In this document: positions 1 through 8,953 of the stretch, piece after piece | How the letters are laid out: every line of letters starts with the position of its first letter | Position numbering within the stretch: position 1 is the first letter of the stretch | Assembly (NCBI GenBank): GCA_964628465.1 | Contig: CAZVOA010000005.1 | Span: forward strand, 59,858-123,857 | Origin: JAFGPS01 sp964628465 | GTDB lineage: Bacteria > Planctomycetota > Phycisphaerae > Sedimentisphaerales > Anaerobacaceae | Length of the DNA stretch: 64,000 nucleotides | Reading direction: 5' to 3' | Notes under the pieces: model-generated | What the model saw: the letters and a program-made list of their open reading frames with translations, nothing else | What the model was told of the DNA's origin: nothing | Database searches by the model: none | Position numbers and translations under genes: made by a program

Positions 1-1
1 C

Positions 2-535
2 GATGAAGACGGTTTTTTAATACAGCTTGCTGAAAAAGAAGGACAACTAAATGCTATCGTCAGCTTTGACTATCCTGAACAGATAAATAAATATCCTTTT
101 CTGTTTATGACTGATGAAAATGAGTTCAAATTTACCCAGAACCAGAAAGATAATCTGCGGAATTATATTAAACGCGGCGGCTTTTTATTTATGGATGATT
201 GTGTTGTTGACCAGGGAGGCGACTTTTTCTTCAGAAGCGCATATGACCTTTTGGAAGATGTATTCGGCAGAGGTTCCGTAAAAACTGTTCCAAAACAGCA
301 TGAAATATTTCGCAATGTGTATGACCTTAGTGATGTGGGTTTACCATATATGAAAGGACAAATGCACGGACCCAGAGGAGTATATATAAACGGCCGACTT
401 GCGATATTTTTAAGCCCTAACGATATTCACTGCGGCTGGTGCGATAATACCAGAAGGAATTTCCCTTCTCCCATGCAATACGAACAAGCCATTCAAATGG
501 GCATTAATATTATCATGTATGCGATTACCCATTAA
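2..535 (+). CDS. DUF4159 domain protein, 5' end outside window
   Basis: The frame is open from the first bases of the window, so this is the C-terminal 177 residues of a longer protein. The pattern YPFLFMT, then RNYIKRGGFLFMDDC, a central aromatic-rich stretch, and a C-terminal IQMGINIIMYAITH matches the DUF4159 family as I know it. That family has a Rossmann or glutamine-amidotransferase-like fold and is common in planctomycetes, often beside MoxR ATPase, DUF58 and von Willebrand genes. No enzymatic function is established. The upstream neighbours are not visible, so the usual MoxR context cannot be tested here. Confidence 0.8.
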   Translation, partial: DEDGFLIQLAEKEGQLNAIVSFDYPEQINKYPFLFMTDENEFKFTQNQKDNLRNYIKRGGFLFMDDCVVDQGGDFFFRSAYDLLEDVFGRGSVKTVPKQHEIFRNVYDLSDVGLPYMKGQMHGPRGVYINGRLAIFLSPNDIHCGWCDNTRRNFPSPMQYEQAIQMGINIIMYAITH

Positions 536-559
536 AATACGAAATTTTCAAAAAAATAC

Positions 560-1009
560 TTAAACTCCCGTAAGAAGTTCTACTGCTTCTTTCGCGTTTT
601 CGGCATTTACCAGAGCTTTACAGAAAGCTTTTGAGCGGGCAAGTTTGGCTATTTCAGCGAGAGCCTCAACGTGCGGGCCTGACATGCCGGGCGACGCCAA
701 TAAAAGGAAAAATAGCTTCGAAGGCTGATTATCCATTGAATCAAAATCAATACCTTCCGGTGCAATACCGATAGCAAGTTTCAAGCTTGAAACAGCCGGT
801 GTTTTGGCATGAGGAACGGCGATTCCATCGGTCAAACCCGTACTCTGTTTATCTTCACGGCTCTGAACCGCGGCAAGAGCGGCATTGTAATCGGTAATCT
901 CTCCCGCATCTTTTAGAACCTGAACAAGCTCTCGCAAAACTTCAGGCTTGTCAGTCGATTGCATAGGTACTTTTATGATGTTTTCAACAACCAAATCAAT
1001 TAAAGACAT
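560..1009 (-). CDS. PTS fructose-type IIA (PtsN-like) domain protein
   Basis: This 149-residue protein is a single EIIA domain of the mannitol/fructose type. The phosphorylatable histidine lies in GIAVPHAKT (His67), followed by the usual FFLLLASP segment. No IIB, IIC or HPr gene is adjacent, so a regulatory role like PtsN/EIIA-Ntr is more likely than sugar transport. A good promoter lies upstream at 1098-1127 on the same strand, and the gene looks monocistronic. It points the same way as the ATPase operon, but 142 bases separate them. Confidence 0.85.
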   Translation of the reverse strand: MSLIDLVVENIIKVPMQSTDKPEVLRELVQVLKDAGEITDYNAALAAVQSREDKQSTGLTDGIAVPHAKTPAVSSLKLAIGIAPEGIDFDSMDNQPSKLFFLLLASPGMSGPHVEALAEIAKLARSKAFCKALVNAENAKEAVELLTGV

Positions 1010-1097
1010 TTAACCATTCTCCTGTACTATCAAAACACGGCTCTATTTTTATGTTCTCTGGATAAAGACATGTTGTATTTTTATTTTAAAAGAGTCT

Positions 1098-1127
1098 ATT
1101 ATACAAAAAAATATAAATAATTGGAAA
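1098..1127 (-). promoter_or_regulatory. Predicted promoter of the PTS IIA gene
   Basis: On the minus strand, a TATAAT -10 box (1098-1103) follows TTTCCA (1122-1127) with an 18-base spacer. The predicted transcript starts about 80 bases before the IIA start codon. This is sequence match only. Confidence 0.45.
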
Positions 1128-1151
1128 AATATTTTCTAAATTTTCATTTAT

Positions 1152-1640
1152 TTATACCAATGAATCGTACAATTCCCAGACCTTCATCGGGTCCTTCACG
1201 ATAAGAACAGAACATGAAACAGAACGCATCGCCCTTTCTGTTTCGTCATAAAATTCATCCACCCTGCTTCTTATACGTGATAATTCGCCGATTATGAGCA
1301 TATCAACATTATTTTCCTTTATAGAATCAACTATTTCCTTGTGCACGCTTCCCCTGCTCGTCTTTTTTATAATAGTAATTCCTTTGGCTATAGCAAGCTC
1401 ATTCACATAATTGAGGTAGCGTTCGGCGTCGGCTTCCATATCATGCTCGTACTCAAGCTCCTCGTCCTGCAGGAATATACTCGCCTTAAGCAAGTCGTCC
1501 ATTGCCTTGGTATTTATCACATAATGAACGATTAGCTCAGCCTCAGAACAAGATGCCATGCAAATCGCATATTGTGCGGCAGTAATCGACTGTTCCGTTC
1601 CATCGATATAAACCATTATTTTTTTTACGAGTTTACTCAC
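1152..1640 (-). CDS. Universal stress protein (UspA) family protein
   Basis: This 162-residue protein has a UspA-like alpha/beta fold: KKIMVYIDGTEQS at the N-terminus, DMLIIGELSR near residue 110, and a closing SCSVLIVKD strand. The glycine-rich ATP-binding motif of ATP-type Usp proteins (G-x2-G-x9-G-S/T) is not recognisable, so it may not bind ATP. Translation starts at a GTG that overlaps the ntpD stop codon, so it is translationally coupled as the last gene of the V-ATPase operon. A role in stress or energy-state regulation of the ATPase is inference from position. Confidence 0.75.
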   Translation of the reverse strand: MSKLVKKIMVYIDGTEQSITAAQYAICMASCSEAELIVHYVINTKAMDDLLKASIFLQDEELEYEHDMEADAERYLNYVNELAIAKGITIIKKTSRGSVHKEIVDSIKENNVDMLIIGELSRIRSRVDEFYDETERAMRSVSCSVLIVKDPMKVWELYDSLV

Positions 1641-2287
1641 AATTCTTCTCCAAAAGTCTTTTGTCTTTTTCTTTCGAGATTACTTTTCACCATTTTCATC
1701 AAAACAAACATATCCCGCTCATTCTCTTCGAGCCTGCTCTGAATAAAACGAACGGTTTCCTGCAGGTCAGGAATAGCGATTTTCTCGAGAGCATTGACTT
1801 TCCTTATAGTTTTTTTAACTTCGTTTGCAAGCCGCAATACGGATATTTTTAATTCTGAAAGTCTGCCAAGCAAACCAAGTGCCTGTTTAAAATAGCTGAT
1901 CGAATTATCTATCCAGAAACTCGTTCCCATAGGGCTGTAATATGGAGGACTTTCCTTAAATTCAGTTTCCACAACAGGTAAACTAACTCCCATTACCCTT
2001 CTCGAACGAATATTAATATTAGTTGTAATATTCACCGCACCGGTAAGATACTGCACTTTAAGTTTGCCCATATCAAGTACGGCTTCCTCAAGTGCTTCGT
2101 ATGCTTTTGCAAGAGCTTCATCAACTTTGTTTTGATAATCGGTAGTCTGGTCAACAAGCGATAGAAGTTCAATGATAAGAATATTTCTCTTCTGATCCAG
2201 AAGTTCATATCCCTGCCTGGCAAAGCCCAAATCATTCTTCAAACGAAGTAAATTAGTTTTCGTAGGTGCATAATTCAGTTGAGTCAT
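1637..2287 (-). CDS. ntpD: V-type ATP synthase subunit D
   Basis: This 216-residue protein is the central-stalk rotor subunit that couples A3B3 catalysis to the membrane ring. The N-terminal signature YAPTKTNLLRLKNDLGFARQGYELLDQKR is split by no gap and is typical of subunit D, and long N- and C-terminal helices flank a short globular part. The length is normal for the family. It lies directly after ntpB with a 12-base gap and overlaps the start of the Usp gene by four bases. Confidence 0.95.
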   Translation of the reverse strand: MTQLNYAPTKTNLLRLKNDLGFARQGYELLDQKRNILIIELLSLVDQTTDYQNKVDEALAKAYEALEEAVLDMGKLKVQYLTGAVNITTNINIRSRRVMGVSLPVVETEFKESPPYYSPMGTSFWIDNSISYFKQALGLLGRLSELKISVLRLANEVKKTIRKVNALEKIAIPDLQETVRFIQSRLEENERDMFVLMKMVKSNLERKRQKTFGEEL

Positions 2288-2299
2288 ACTTAATACCTG

Positions 2300-3700
2300 T
2301 TATTTCCCATAGAATTTTTCAATTTCCTCATCCGTAATTCTATGCAGTTCCTCAACCGGCAGAGACCTCAGAACCTGCCATCCTATATCAAGAGTCTGCT
2401 CGATACTTCTATCTTCATCGTGTCGTTGTGAAACGAACTTCTGCTCGAATTCTCTTCCGAAATCAAGATAATTATGGTCGAGCGGTGTAAGTTCTTCTTC
2501 ACCAATAACCGACGCGAGATTGCGAACATCCTTTACATAGCTGTAAGCCGCGAATAACTGGCTTGCAAGGTGCGGATGGTCCTCTCTTGTCATACCCTTA
2601 CCGATACCGTCTTTCATCAAACGCGAAAGTGAAGGCAAACCGGCAATCGGCGGATAAATTCCCCTGCCGTTCATATCTCTTTCAAATACGATTTGCCCTT
2701 CGGTGATATAACCCGAAAGGTCGGGAATAGGATGAGATATGTCATCGTTCGGCATTGTAAGAATCGGCAGCAACGTTATCGAACCTTTGTAGCCTTTAAT
2801 CATTCCAGAACGTTCATAAAGCTCCGCAAGGTCAGAATAGAGATAACCCGGATAACCTTTACGCGAAGGAATTTCACCGCGGATTGTCGAGATTTCACGA
2901 AGCGATTCGCAGTAGTTTGTCATGTCGGTCATAATAACCAGCACGTGCATATCTTCATTAAACGCAAGATGCTCTGCCAATGTAAGAGCTGTTCTCGGAG
3001 TTTGTAATCTTTCGATAGATGGGTCGTCCGCAAGAGAAAGGAATAACGCGACATTTTCGAGTACGCCGCTTTCCTCGAATGAACGAACGAAATATTGTGC
3101 TACGTCGTGTTTGACACCCATAGCGGCGAATACAACGGCGAAATTTGTTTCTGAGCCGCGAATTTTGGCCTGTCTCGCTATTTGTGCCGCGAGTTCATTG
3201 TGCGGTAAGCCGTTACCGGAGAATATCGGGAGTTTTTGTCCTCTGATAAGCGTGTTCATTCCATCAATTACGGAAATACCCGTCTGGATAAAATCTCTTG
3301 GATATTCTCGAGAGGTCGGATTAATTGCCATTCCGTTTACGTTTAGTTCGACGTCACTTCTCTGGGCCGGACCGCCGTCTATAGGCTGACCAAGTCCGTT
3401 AAAAACACGTCCCAGCATATCTTTGGAAATTGAGATTGTGAGCGGCTTTCCGGAGAATCTGATACGTGTACCGGGCAGAGTAAGTCCTGATGTCCCTTCG
3501 AATATTTGCGCGACAACAAAATTTGTCGATGATTCCAATACGATTCCAAGACGAGGATTTCCATCCTTGTCTATACACTCGATAAGTTCTCTGTATCCAA
3601 CCGGATGTGTTTTTGTAACAAAAACCAGTGCGCCATCGATTTTGTCGACGCCGATATATTCACGGCCTGATAATAGAGTTCTGTTTTTAGGCTCAGGCAT
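2300..3700 (-). CDS. ntpB: V-type ATP synthase subunit B (regulatory)
   Basis: This 466-residue protein is the non-catalytic nucleotide-binding subunit of the A3B3 head. It has the beta-barrel start YIGVDKIDGALVFV, the degenerate P-loop region LPIFSGNGLPHNELAAQIA, and the SDLAELYERSG motif. The ATG at 3700 is chosen because a GGAGG lies seven bases upstream and the start overlaps the ntpA stop by eight bases. A longer in-frame reading to 3769 would begin inside ntpA without support. Confidence 0.95.
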   Translation of the reverse strand: MPEPKNRTLLSGREYIGVDKIDGALVFVTKTHPVGYRELIECIDKDGNPRLGIVLESSTNFVVAQIFEGTSGLTLPGTRIRFSGKPLTISISKDMLGRVFNGLGQPIDGGPAQRSDVELNVNGMAINPTSREYPRDFIQTGISVIDGMNTLIRGQKLPIFSGNGLPHNELAAQIARQAKIRGSETNFAVVFAAMGVKHDVAQYFVRSFEESGVLENVALFLSLADDPSIERLQTPRTALTLAEHLAFNEDMHVLVIMTDMTNYCESLREISTIRGEIPSRKGYPGYLYSDLAELYERSGMIKGYKGSITLLPILTMPNDDISHPIPDLSGYITEGQIVFERDMNGRGIYPPIAGLPSLSRLMKDGIGKGMTREDHPHLASQLFAAYSYVKDVRNLASVIGEEELTPLDHNYLDFGREFEQKFVSQRHDEDRSIEQTLDIGWQVLRSLPVEELHRITDEEIEKFYGK

Positions 3701-5465
3701 GTAACGCCTCCAGTTGATCCATTGACCGTTCAAGATACGCTTCAATCTTGTCAAGACTTGCCATATCATCGTTGCTAATCGTGAACTTCATTTTAATTAT
3801 GTCCTGATAAACTTTCATTTTTCTTAACTGAACCAGAGTAGTGCCCTTCTTAATCATTTCAGAGCCGCGCCTCCAGTAATTTACTATTATATGCAGCATT
3901 TTCGCCTGCTTTGGAACGACTGAGTACGTATCTATCTTATCGTAAGCATTTTGCTGCAGGAACGCATTTTTAAATAATGTACAAACTTCAAGAACAAATC
4001 TTTGCGAATCAGGCAAAGCGTCAGGCCCGACGAGCTTAACCACCTGCTGAAGCCTTACTTCCCTGTGAAGCAGTTCCATGATTTCGGTTCTGTCAGCAAG
4101 CCATTCCGGACCGGCTTTATCCGCCCACCAGGCTTCGAGACCTGTTAAATATTCGCTGTAGCTTTCGAGCCATGAAATAGCGGGATAGTGACGCGCGTTC
4201 GCGAGGTTCCTGTCAAGCGCCCAGAAGCAGCGAATAAATCGTTTCGTATGCTGAGTGACTGGTTCGGAGAAGTCACCACCCGGAGGAGATACGGCTCCAA
4301 TGATTGACACTGAACCTCTCTGACCATTCAAGGTTTCCATTGACCCCGCACGCTCGTAGAATTCCGCAATCCTCGTAGGTAAATACGCTGGGAAACCTTC
4401 TTCTGCAGGCATTTCTTCCATTCGCCCGGACAATTCACGAAGTGCTTCGGCCCAGCGCGAAGTTGAATCGGCCATAACCGCAACGTGATAACCCTGGTCG
4501 CGGAAATATTCGGCCATTGTAATTCCAGTATAAATGCTCGCTTCACGAGCGGATACTGGCATATTTGATGTATTTGCGATAAGAATCGTTCGTTCCATCA
4601 AAGAGCGGCCGTTACGCGGGTCGATGAGTTTCGGAAATTCAGTAAGTACGTCTGTAATTTCGTTACCTCTTTCGCCGCAGCCGATGTAAATAATCAGGTC
4701 AGCGTCGCACCATTTCGCGACTGCCTGCTGGGTCATAGTCTTTCCGGTACCGAATCCGCCTGGAATACATACGGTCGCTCCTTTTGCTATCGGGAAAAGC
4801 GTATCAATTACACGCTGGCCCGTGACAAGAGGAATATCGAGCGGGAGACGCCCTTTTGTCGGACGCTGCTTTCGTATCGGCCACCTGTGCATAAGGAAGA
4901 GTTCTTTTTTCTGCGAATCCTCTTTTTCCAACACAGCGATTACTTCTTCTACTGTATAATCACCTTCAGGAACGACTGATACGAGAATACCTTTATCGAG
5001 CGGCGGAACAAGAATTTTATGAAGCACATTTTCTGTTTCCTGAACAGTACCAAGTACCATTCCGCCGGAAACAATGTCACCCTTCTTAGCTGAAGGAACA
5101 AAATGCCATTTCTTCTGTTTATCCAAACTCGGTACAGAGATTCCACGATTAATAAAAATACCGGAAATTTCCCGAATCTTTTCAAGAGGCCTCTGAATAC
5201 CGTCATAAATTGTTCCGACCATTCCGGGACCAAGTTCGACTGAAAGCTGCATACCCGCACCAAATACCGGGTCATAAGGAGCAATACCGGTCGTATCTTC
5301 ATAAACCTGAACTACGGCACAATCCTGTTCGAGTTTAATCAGCTCACCAATAAGACGTTCATTACCAACCCAAACCAACTCAAACATTTCGGCATCAGTG
5401 ATTCCCATCACCTCGATAACAGGGCCGTTTATTCGTTTTACTTGTCCAATTATCCTATCATTCAT
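3693..5465 (-). CDS. ntpA: V-type ATP synthase subunit A (catalytic)
   Basis: This is the catalytic ATPase subunit of the V1/A1 head, about 590 residues. The Walker A motif GGFGTGKT is at about residues 236-243. The second residue of the loop is glycine where alanine is common in the family. The bulge domain characteristic of V-type A subunits precedes the P-loop. The start is ambiguous: an ATG at 5465 sits just past the ntpE stop, and a TTG at 5471 overlaps that stop. I prefer the ATG, with coupling to ntpE. The downstream overlap with ntpB supports one polycistronic unit. Confidence 0.95.
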   Translation of the reverse strand: MNDRIIGQVKRINGPVIEVMGITDAEMFELVWVGNERLIGELIKLEQDCAVVQVYEDTTGIAPYDPVFGAGMQLSVELGPGMVGTIYDGIQRPLEKIREISGIFINRGISVPSLDKQKKWHFVPSAKKGDIVSGGMVLGTVQETENVLHKILVPPLDKGILVSVVPEGDYTVEEVIAVLEKEDSQKKELFLMHRWPIRKQRPTKGRLPLDIPLVTGQRVIDTLFPIAKGATVCIPGGFGTGKTMTQQAVAKWCDADLIIYIGCGERGNEITDVLTEFPKLIDPRNGRSLMERTILIANTSNMPVSAREASIYTGITMAEYFRDQGYHVAVMADSTSRWAEALRELSGRMEEMPAEEGFPAYLPTRIAEFYERAGSMETLNGQRGSVSIIGAVSPPGGDFSEPVTQHTKRFIRCFWALDRNLANARHYPAISWLESYSEYLTGLEAWWADKAGPEWLADRTEIMELLHREVRLQQVVKLVGPDALPDSQRFVLEVCTLFKNAFLQQNAYDKIDTYSVVPKQAKMLHIIVNYWRRGSEMIKKGTTLVQLRKMKVYQDIIKMKFTISNDDMASLDKIEAYLERSMDQLEALHA

Positions 5466-5467
5466 TA

Positions 5468-6139
5468 TCAATCTTTTCGTTTATCTGTAAATAAAGCATT
5501 ATAAATTGCCATTCTAATTTCACGTTCTTTACGAAGTATTCTTGTTTTTACCTGATTATTAAAAGCCATATGCCCATTTTCAGAAGTAAGAACGACTCCC
5601 TGAAAACTTAACGGAGGCTCTTTCGATAATTTTAGAGAAACCTGCTTGCCTGTTTTCTGACTCACTACTTTAGAAACTTCAGCAACTACCTGTTCACTAA
5701 TCAACGGCAGTTCCTTTTCAGAAGCATTAATCACCGCTGATGGAACATCCAAACCAATTGCGGCTTCGACAATCCAATTCTTAAGAATCGTTTTATAATT
5801 ATCATTACCAATCATCGAGTTGAATTTACTTTCGACTTTCTTTTGAATATTCTTCATCACTTCGTTACGAATATTCAAAGAATTTCTCTGCAGCTCAAGG
5901 CGAAGACTTGACATAATTTTCTTTTTAACCTGCTCCGCCTGCTCAATAGCAGATTTCTCAGCATCCTTAATTATGGATTCGACTTTTTTAGCGTTGTATT
6001 TGACCTTTTCATCAGCTTGTTTATGAGCATCTTCAATAATTTGCCGCTCTTCTGATAAAACATCCGTTTCAATGCCTGAAATAATCGCATCACCCTTCGG
6101 TTTATCGCTCGTTCGTATTTGTTTCTGTGATTTCGCCAC
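5468..6139 (-). CDS. ntpE: V-type ATP synthase subunit E (peripheral stalk)
   Basis: This 223-residue protein is highly charged and helical in its first 120 residues, with a globular C-terminal domain ending in IRMAIYNALF, as in peripheral-stalk subunit E. The GTG at 6139 is chosen because GAGG lies seven bases upstream. The longer ATG reading at 6163 would start inside the palindromic repeat at 6151-6200 and would add residues of no family resemblance. It overlaps ntpA closely. Confidence 0.88.
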   Translation of the reverse strand: MAKSQKQIRTSDKPKGDAIISGIETDVLSEERQIIEDAHKQADEKVKYNAKKVESIIKDAEKSAIEQAEQVKKKIMSSLRLELQRNSLNIRNEVMKNIQKKVESKFNSMIGNDNYKTILKNWIVEAAIGLDVPSAVINASEKELPLISEQVVAEVSKVVSQKTGKQVSLKLSKEPPLSFQGVVLTSENGHMAFNNQVKTRILRKEREIRMAIYNALFTDKRKD

Positions 6140-6150
6140 TTTCAAACCTC

Positions 6151-6200
6151 GTAGCACAGGCATCCAGCCCGTGTATGCATGAGCTAAAAGCCCATGCTAC
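6151..6200. repeat. REP-like double palindrome between ntpF and ntpE
   Basis: The 50 bases hold two adjacent hairpins. One has a nine-pair stem around GCATGGGCT/AGCTCATGC with one G-T pair, and the other a seven-pair stem CACGGGC/GCCTGTG. The outer ends GTAGCA and TGCTAC also pair, giving a cruciform-like fold. The element fills most of the ntpF-ntpE gap and ends right at the ntpE ribosome binding site. It may adjust ntpE expression or stabilise segmental mRNA. No second copy is evident in this window. Confidence 0.65.
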
Positions 6201-6207
6201 TATTATA

Positions 6208-6513
6208 TTATAATTTTATGCCAATGGCAGTATTCACCATTTCCTTAATACTGGGTCTGCCTTCTTTCGCACCATTCCTGTCTGGTATTTCGATAACCAG
6301 CGGGAAATTGGACGTCAGCAAATACTTATTTATAATCGGGCGAATCATATCAGCGATTCGTTCGGTAATAATGATTATACCGATATCTTTATCTTCAAGA
6401 ATCGCCGCAAAAGCCTGTTGAGCCTCTTCTGTATTCGCGGCGATCTTTCCTTCGACACCTAAAATGCCGAAACCGATAATCGCGTCTTCATCGCCTATAA
6501 TCGCATACTTCAT
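6208..6513 (-). CDS. ntpF: V-type ATP synthase subunit F
   Basis: This 101-residue protein is the small rotor-associated subunit F. It opens with YAIIGDEDAIIGFGILGV, and the mid-region IGIIIITERIAD is the usual Rossmann-like core of the family. Length is standard. It sits six bases downstream of ntpK and upstream of the palindromic repeat and ntpE. Confidence 0.93.
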   Translation of the reverse strand: MKYAIIGDEDAIIGFGILGVEGKIAANTEEAQQAFAAILEDKDIGIIIITERIADMIRPIINKYLLTSNFPLVIEIPDRNGAKEGRPSIKEMVNTAIGIKL

Positions 6514-6519
6514 TTTGTT

Positions 6520-6924
6520 TTACACTTTTCCAATAATCATAAGTGCCGTAATAAAACCGAATACGACAATACCTTCAGCAAGCGCGACAAAAATCAATGC
6601 CTGACCAGCTAATTCCGGCTTCTCAGCGACTGCGCCCATTGCGGCCGCACCGACATGAGATATTGCTATACCGGCACCAATAGCGCCAAGCCCGAAAGCT
6701 GCCGCCGCTGCGATAAGAGCAAATTTCATTTCTTCAACTTTTGCTTGCTCAATCAGAGGATTTACAATGGCAGTTTCCGAATCTGCATGAGTAATTGCAG
6801 TGTTATTACCTGAACTCGAAAAAGCTTTCGTAGTAGTCACAGTTAATACAATAACCATCACTGTAAAAAGCATAATCAGACTTTGTGCGATACGTAACTT
6901 TAAAGACTTACTTGCATCGTTCAC
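6520..6924 (-). CDS. ntpK: V-type ATP synthase subunit K (membrane ring)
   Basis: This is the ion-translocating proteolipid. A helical hairpin spans about residues 66-134, with the ion-binding glutamate in IFVALAEGIVVFGF. An additional N-terminal hydrophobic segment (about residues 12-30) precedes it and looks like a cleavable or anchoring signal. GTG at 6924 is chosen because AGGAAGGA lies five bases upstream. A GTG at 6954 is possible but lacks such a site. Proton versus sodium specificity cannot be read safely: the hairpin shows the glutamate but no clear sodium-type motif. Confidence 0.92.
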   Translation of the reverse strand: MNDASKSLKLRIAQSLIMLFTVMVIVLTVTTTKAFSSSGNNTAITHADSETAIVNPLIEQAKVEEMKFALIAAAAAFGLGAIGAGIAISHVGAAAMGAVAEKPELAGQALIFVALAEGIVVFGFITALMIIGKV

Positions 6925-6940
6925 TATATTCCTTCCTTTC

Positions 6941-8953
6941 TTAATATTTATCACTATTCAAAGAGATTGGTGTATATAACTTTCCAGTACCATGGAAAAA
7001 CTTTGTAAAAAATTCGTAATAATTAAGCCTCAGCGCCTGTACGCCTGCGGAGAGACCTTCAAGGCCAATCACAAGCACATTTCCGAGAATAATAACAACA
7101 AGAGAAATAATCCCCGAAGTCATTTCGGCAATTGTAAAAGTAGCTATCATCAAGCTTACATGCGCAATACCAAGACCGGCGACTCGCATAAATGAAAGAG
7201 TATTGGCAAGATAACCGCTGAAAATTTCAAGAAGCTCGACAACCCACTGCATGAGAAAATTTAATATCATCAAAGGATTAAATCCTTTTAGTGTTTTATG
7301 ATGAAAATAATGATAAGGCTCTTTGATAAAAATTAAAATCGCTGGTAATCCCACAAGCATGAAAATAACACTTCCTGAAGGGAAACCATTATACCCATGT
7401 TTTACCATATATGAAGCGATATAGACTCCCCCGACGTAAATCCAGCCGCCCAGAATACCGCCTTTATCGAAAAGCAAATCACCCCACCTTCTCGTGCGAA
7501 TCAAATTTACCCAGTTAAAAATCAGACCAAGTAAAATAACCGCAATTCCGAAGTATATGGTTATTGCAAGAATATCCATAACACTGCTGATAGCCGCATG
7601 TCCTTCTGAATGACCGGCAACTACTCCATGAAAATCGAACCAGACTGCCGGAATGAAGGGCTTCCCGAAATAAGAACCGAATAGAATGCCAAAGATAATT
7701 GATGCTACGCCGCACCATATGATAAGCCATGATAATTTGAAATAACCTGTTTTCTCTGGAATATTTCCGAAAGATTTCATTCCAAGAATACCTAAAACAA
7801 CGAGTATCGCACCTTGGCCTGCATCAGCAAACATTAGCCCGAACATTGCAAGATATAACGGCATTACAAAAGGAGTTGGGTCTATTGTTTTATATTGAGG
7901 AATACCGAAATTGCTTACAAGCATCTGGAACGGGGCAAGCGATTTGGGATTATGAAACTGCACAGGCACTTCATTACTGGCAATTTCCTTACCATCCGGA
8001 TGACGCCATTCCAAATAACAACGGTCGCCGCAGGCTTTTCTAATTCTTTCAACAAGTATATCTTTTTTAGCAATCGGAAGCCAGCCGGTAAAAATAACCG
8101 TTCGAGATGAAGATTTGAAGTTCGTTTGAATCTTATTTAAAAGCTCGGTAACTCGAAGATTAATCCAAATGTTTCCAAGTTCCGCTTCCTGATTCTTTAC
8201 TAAATCATTGACTCTTTTTTCGAGCGTTTTCTGCTCTTCTGTTAATTTTTCATACTTAACTGAAATCTCTTTGAATACATCTTCCTTTACCGATTTCAGT
8301 TCATTAGGCAATTCGATACTGGTCCAGTTCGATTTCTCTAAAACCTTGTTTATGCTCTCGTTATCACGTTTCATAGAAATAAGAAAATAATGAGCAAAAT
8401 CGCCCTGATTTCCAAGTGATACGGACAAAGAAGGATAATTTTTCAAACCGGCCTCAAATTTATCGGCATTCGACGCCGGAATCCTGCCTGCCTGAACATG
8501 AAGGAACGAATGCATGGTTTTTAACGGAACATCAGATAATCCCAAACCATATAAATCCACCTGGCGCTTTATATCTTCGAGTTTCAGAACTTCCTGCTGA
8601 ATTGCTCTCTGACGTTCCCTGAGACTCTCACGCTCTCCTTCTATTTTATCAAGAAGTATTTTCTCTTTTTCTATGGAAACTGATTCATGGGCATTGAGAT
8701 CGGTTTCTCCCGGTGATTTAGGAATAATACCGACTGTATGCAGAAGTCCCTCGATTCGTTCTCTGAGATGTGTAACTTCACTAACTGAAATACTGGAATT
8801 GACCGCGGAAAACCGCTTTATTTCCTGGTCATCAAGCTCACCAATGTTGGCAAACTGAACGACACCTTCGCTTAAAAGCATTTCGCTGACATGCTCGGAA
8901 TCCCTGCCAAGCACGACCGCAAACAGTTGTATCATCTCAGTTGTAAACATCAT
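6941..8953 (-). CDS. ntpI: V-type ATP synthase subunit I (116 kDa/a subunit)
   Basis: This 670-residue membrane stator subunit has a soluble N-terminal half with coiled-coil (about residues 90-130 and 220-250) and a C-terminal half of about seven membrane segments. The segment SGYLANTLSFMRVAGLGIAH carries the arginine expected in the ion half-channel (split here only for reading). ATG at 8953 overlaps the ntpC stop codon as ATGA, giving translational coupling. Size and topology are normal for the family. Confidence 0.93.
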   Translation of the reverse strand: MMFTTEMIQLFAVVLGRDSEHVSEMLLSEGVVQFANIGELDDQEIKRFSAVNSSISVSEVTHLRERIEGLLHTVGIIPKSPGETDLNAHESVSIEKEKILLDKIEGERESLRERQRAIQQEVLKLEDIKRQVDLYGLGLSDVPLKTMHSFLHVQAGRIPASNADKFEAGLKNYPSLSVSLGNQGDFAHYFLISMKRDNESINKVLEKSNWTSIELPNELKSVKEDVFKEISVKYEKLTEEQKTLEKRVNDLVKNQEAELGNIWINLRVTELLNKIQTNFKSSSRTVIFTGWLPIAKKDILVERIRKACGDRCYLEWRHPDGKEIASNEVPVQFHNPKSLAPFQMLVSNFGIPQYKTIDPTPFVMPLYLAMFGLMFADAGQGAILVVLGILGMKSFGNIPEKTGYFKLSWLIIWCGVASIIFGILFGSYFGKPFIPAVWFDFHGVVAGHSEGHAAISSVMDILAITIYFGIAVILLGLIFNWVNLIRTRRWGDLLFDKGGILGGWIYVGGVYIASYMVKHGYNGFPSGSVIFMLVGLPAILIFIKEPYHYFHHKTLKGFNPLMILNFLMQWVVELLEIFSGYLANTLSFMRVAGLGIAHVSLMIATFTIAEMTSGIISLVVIILGNVLVIGLEGLSAGVQALRLNYYEFFTKFFHGTGKLYTPISLNSDKY

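Noticed and set aside
2922..3389. Plus-strand open frame opposite ntpB
   Set aside because: Antisense shadow of a highly conserved ATPase subunit; composition is that of a complementary frame.
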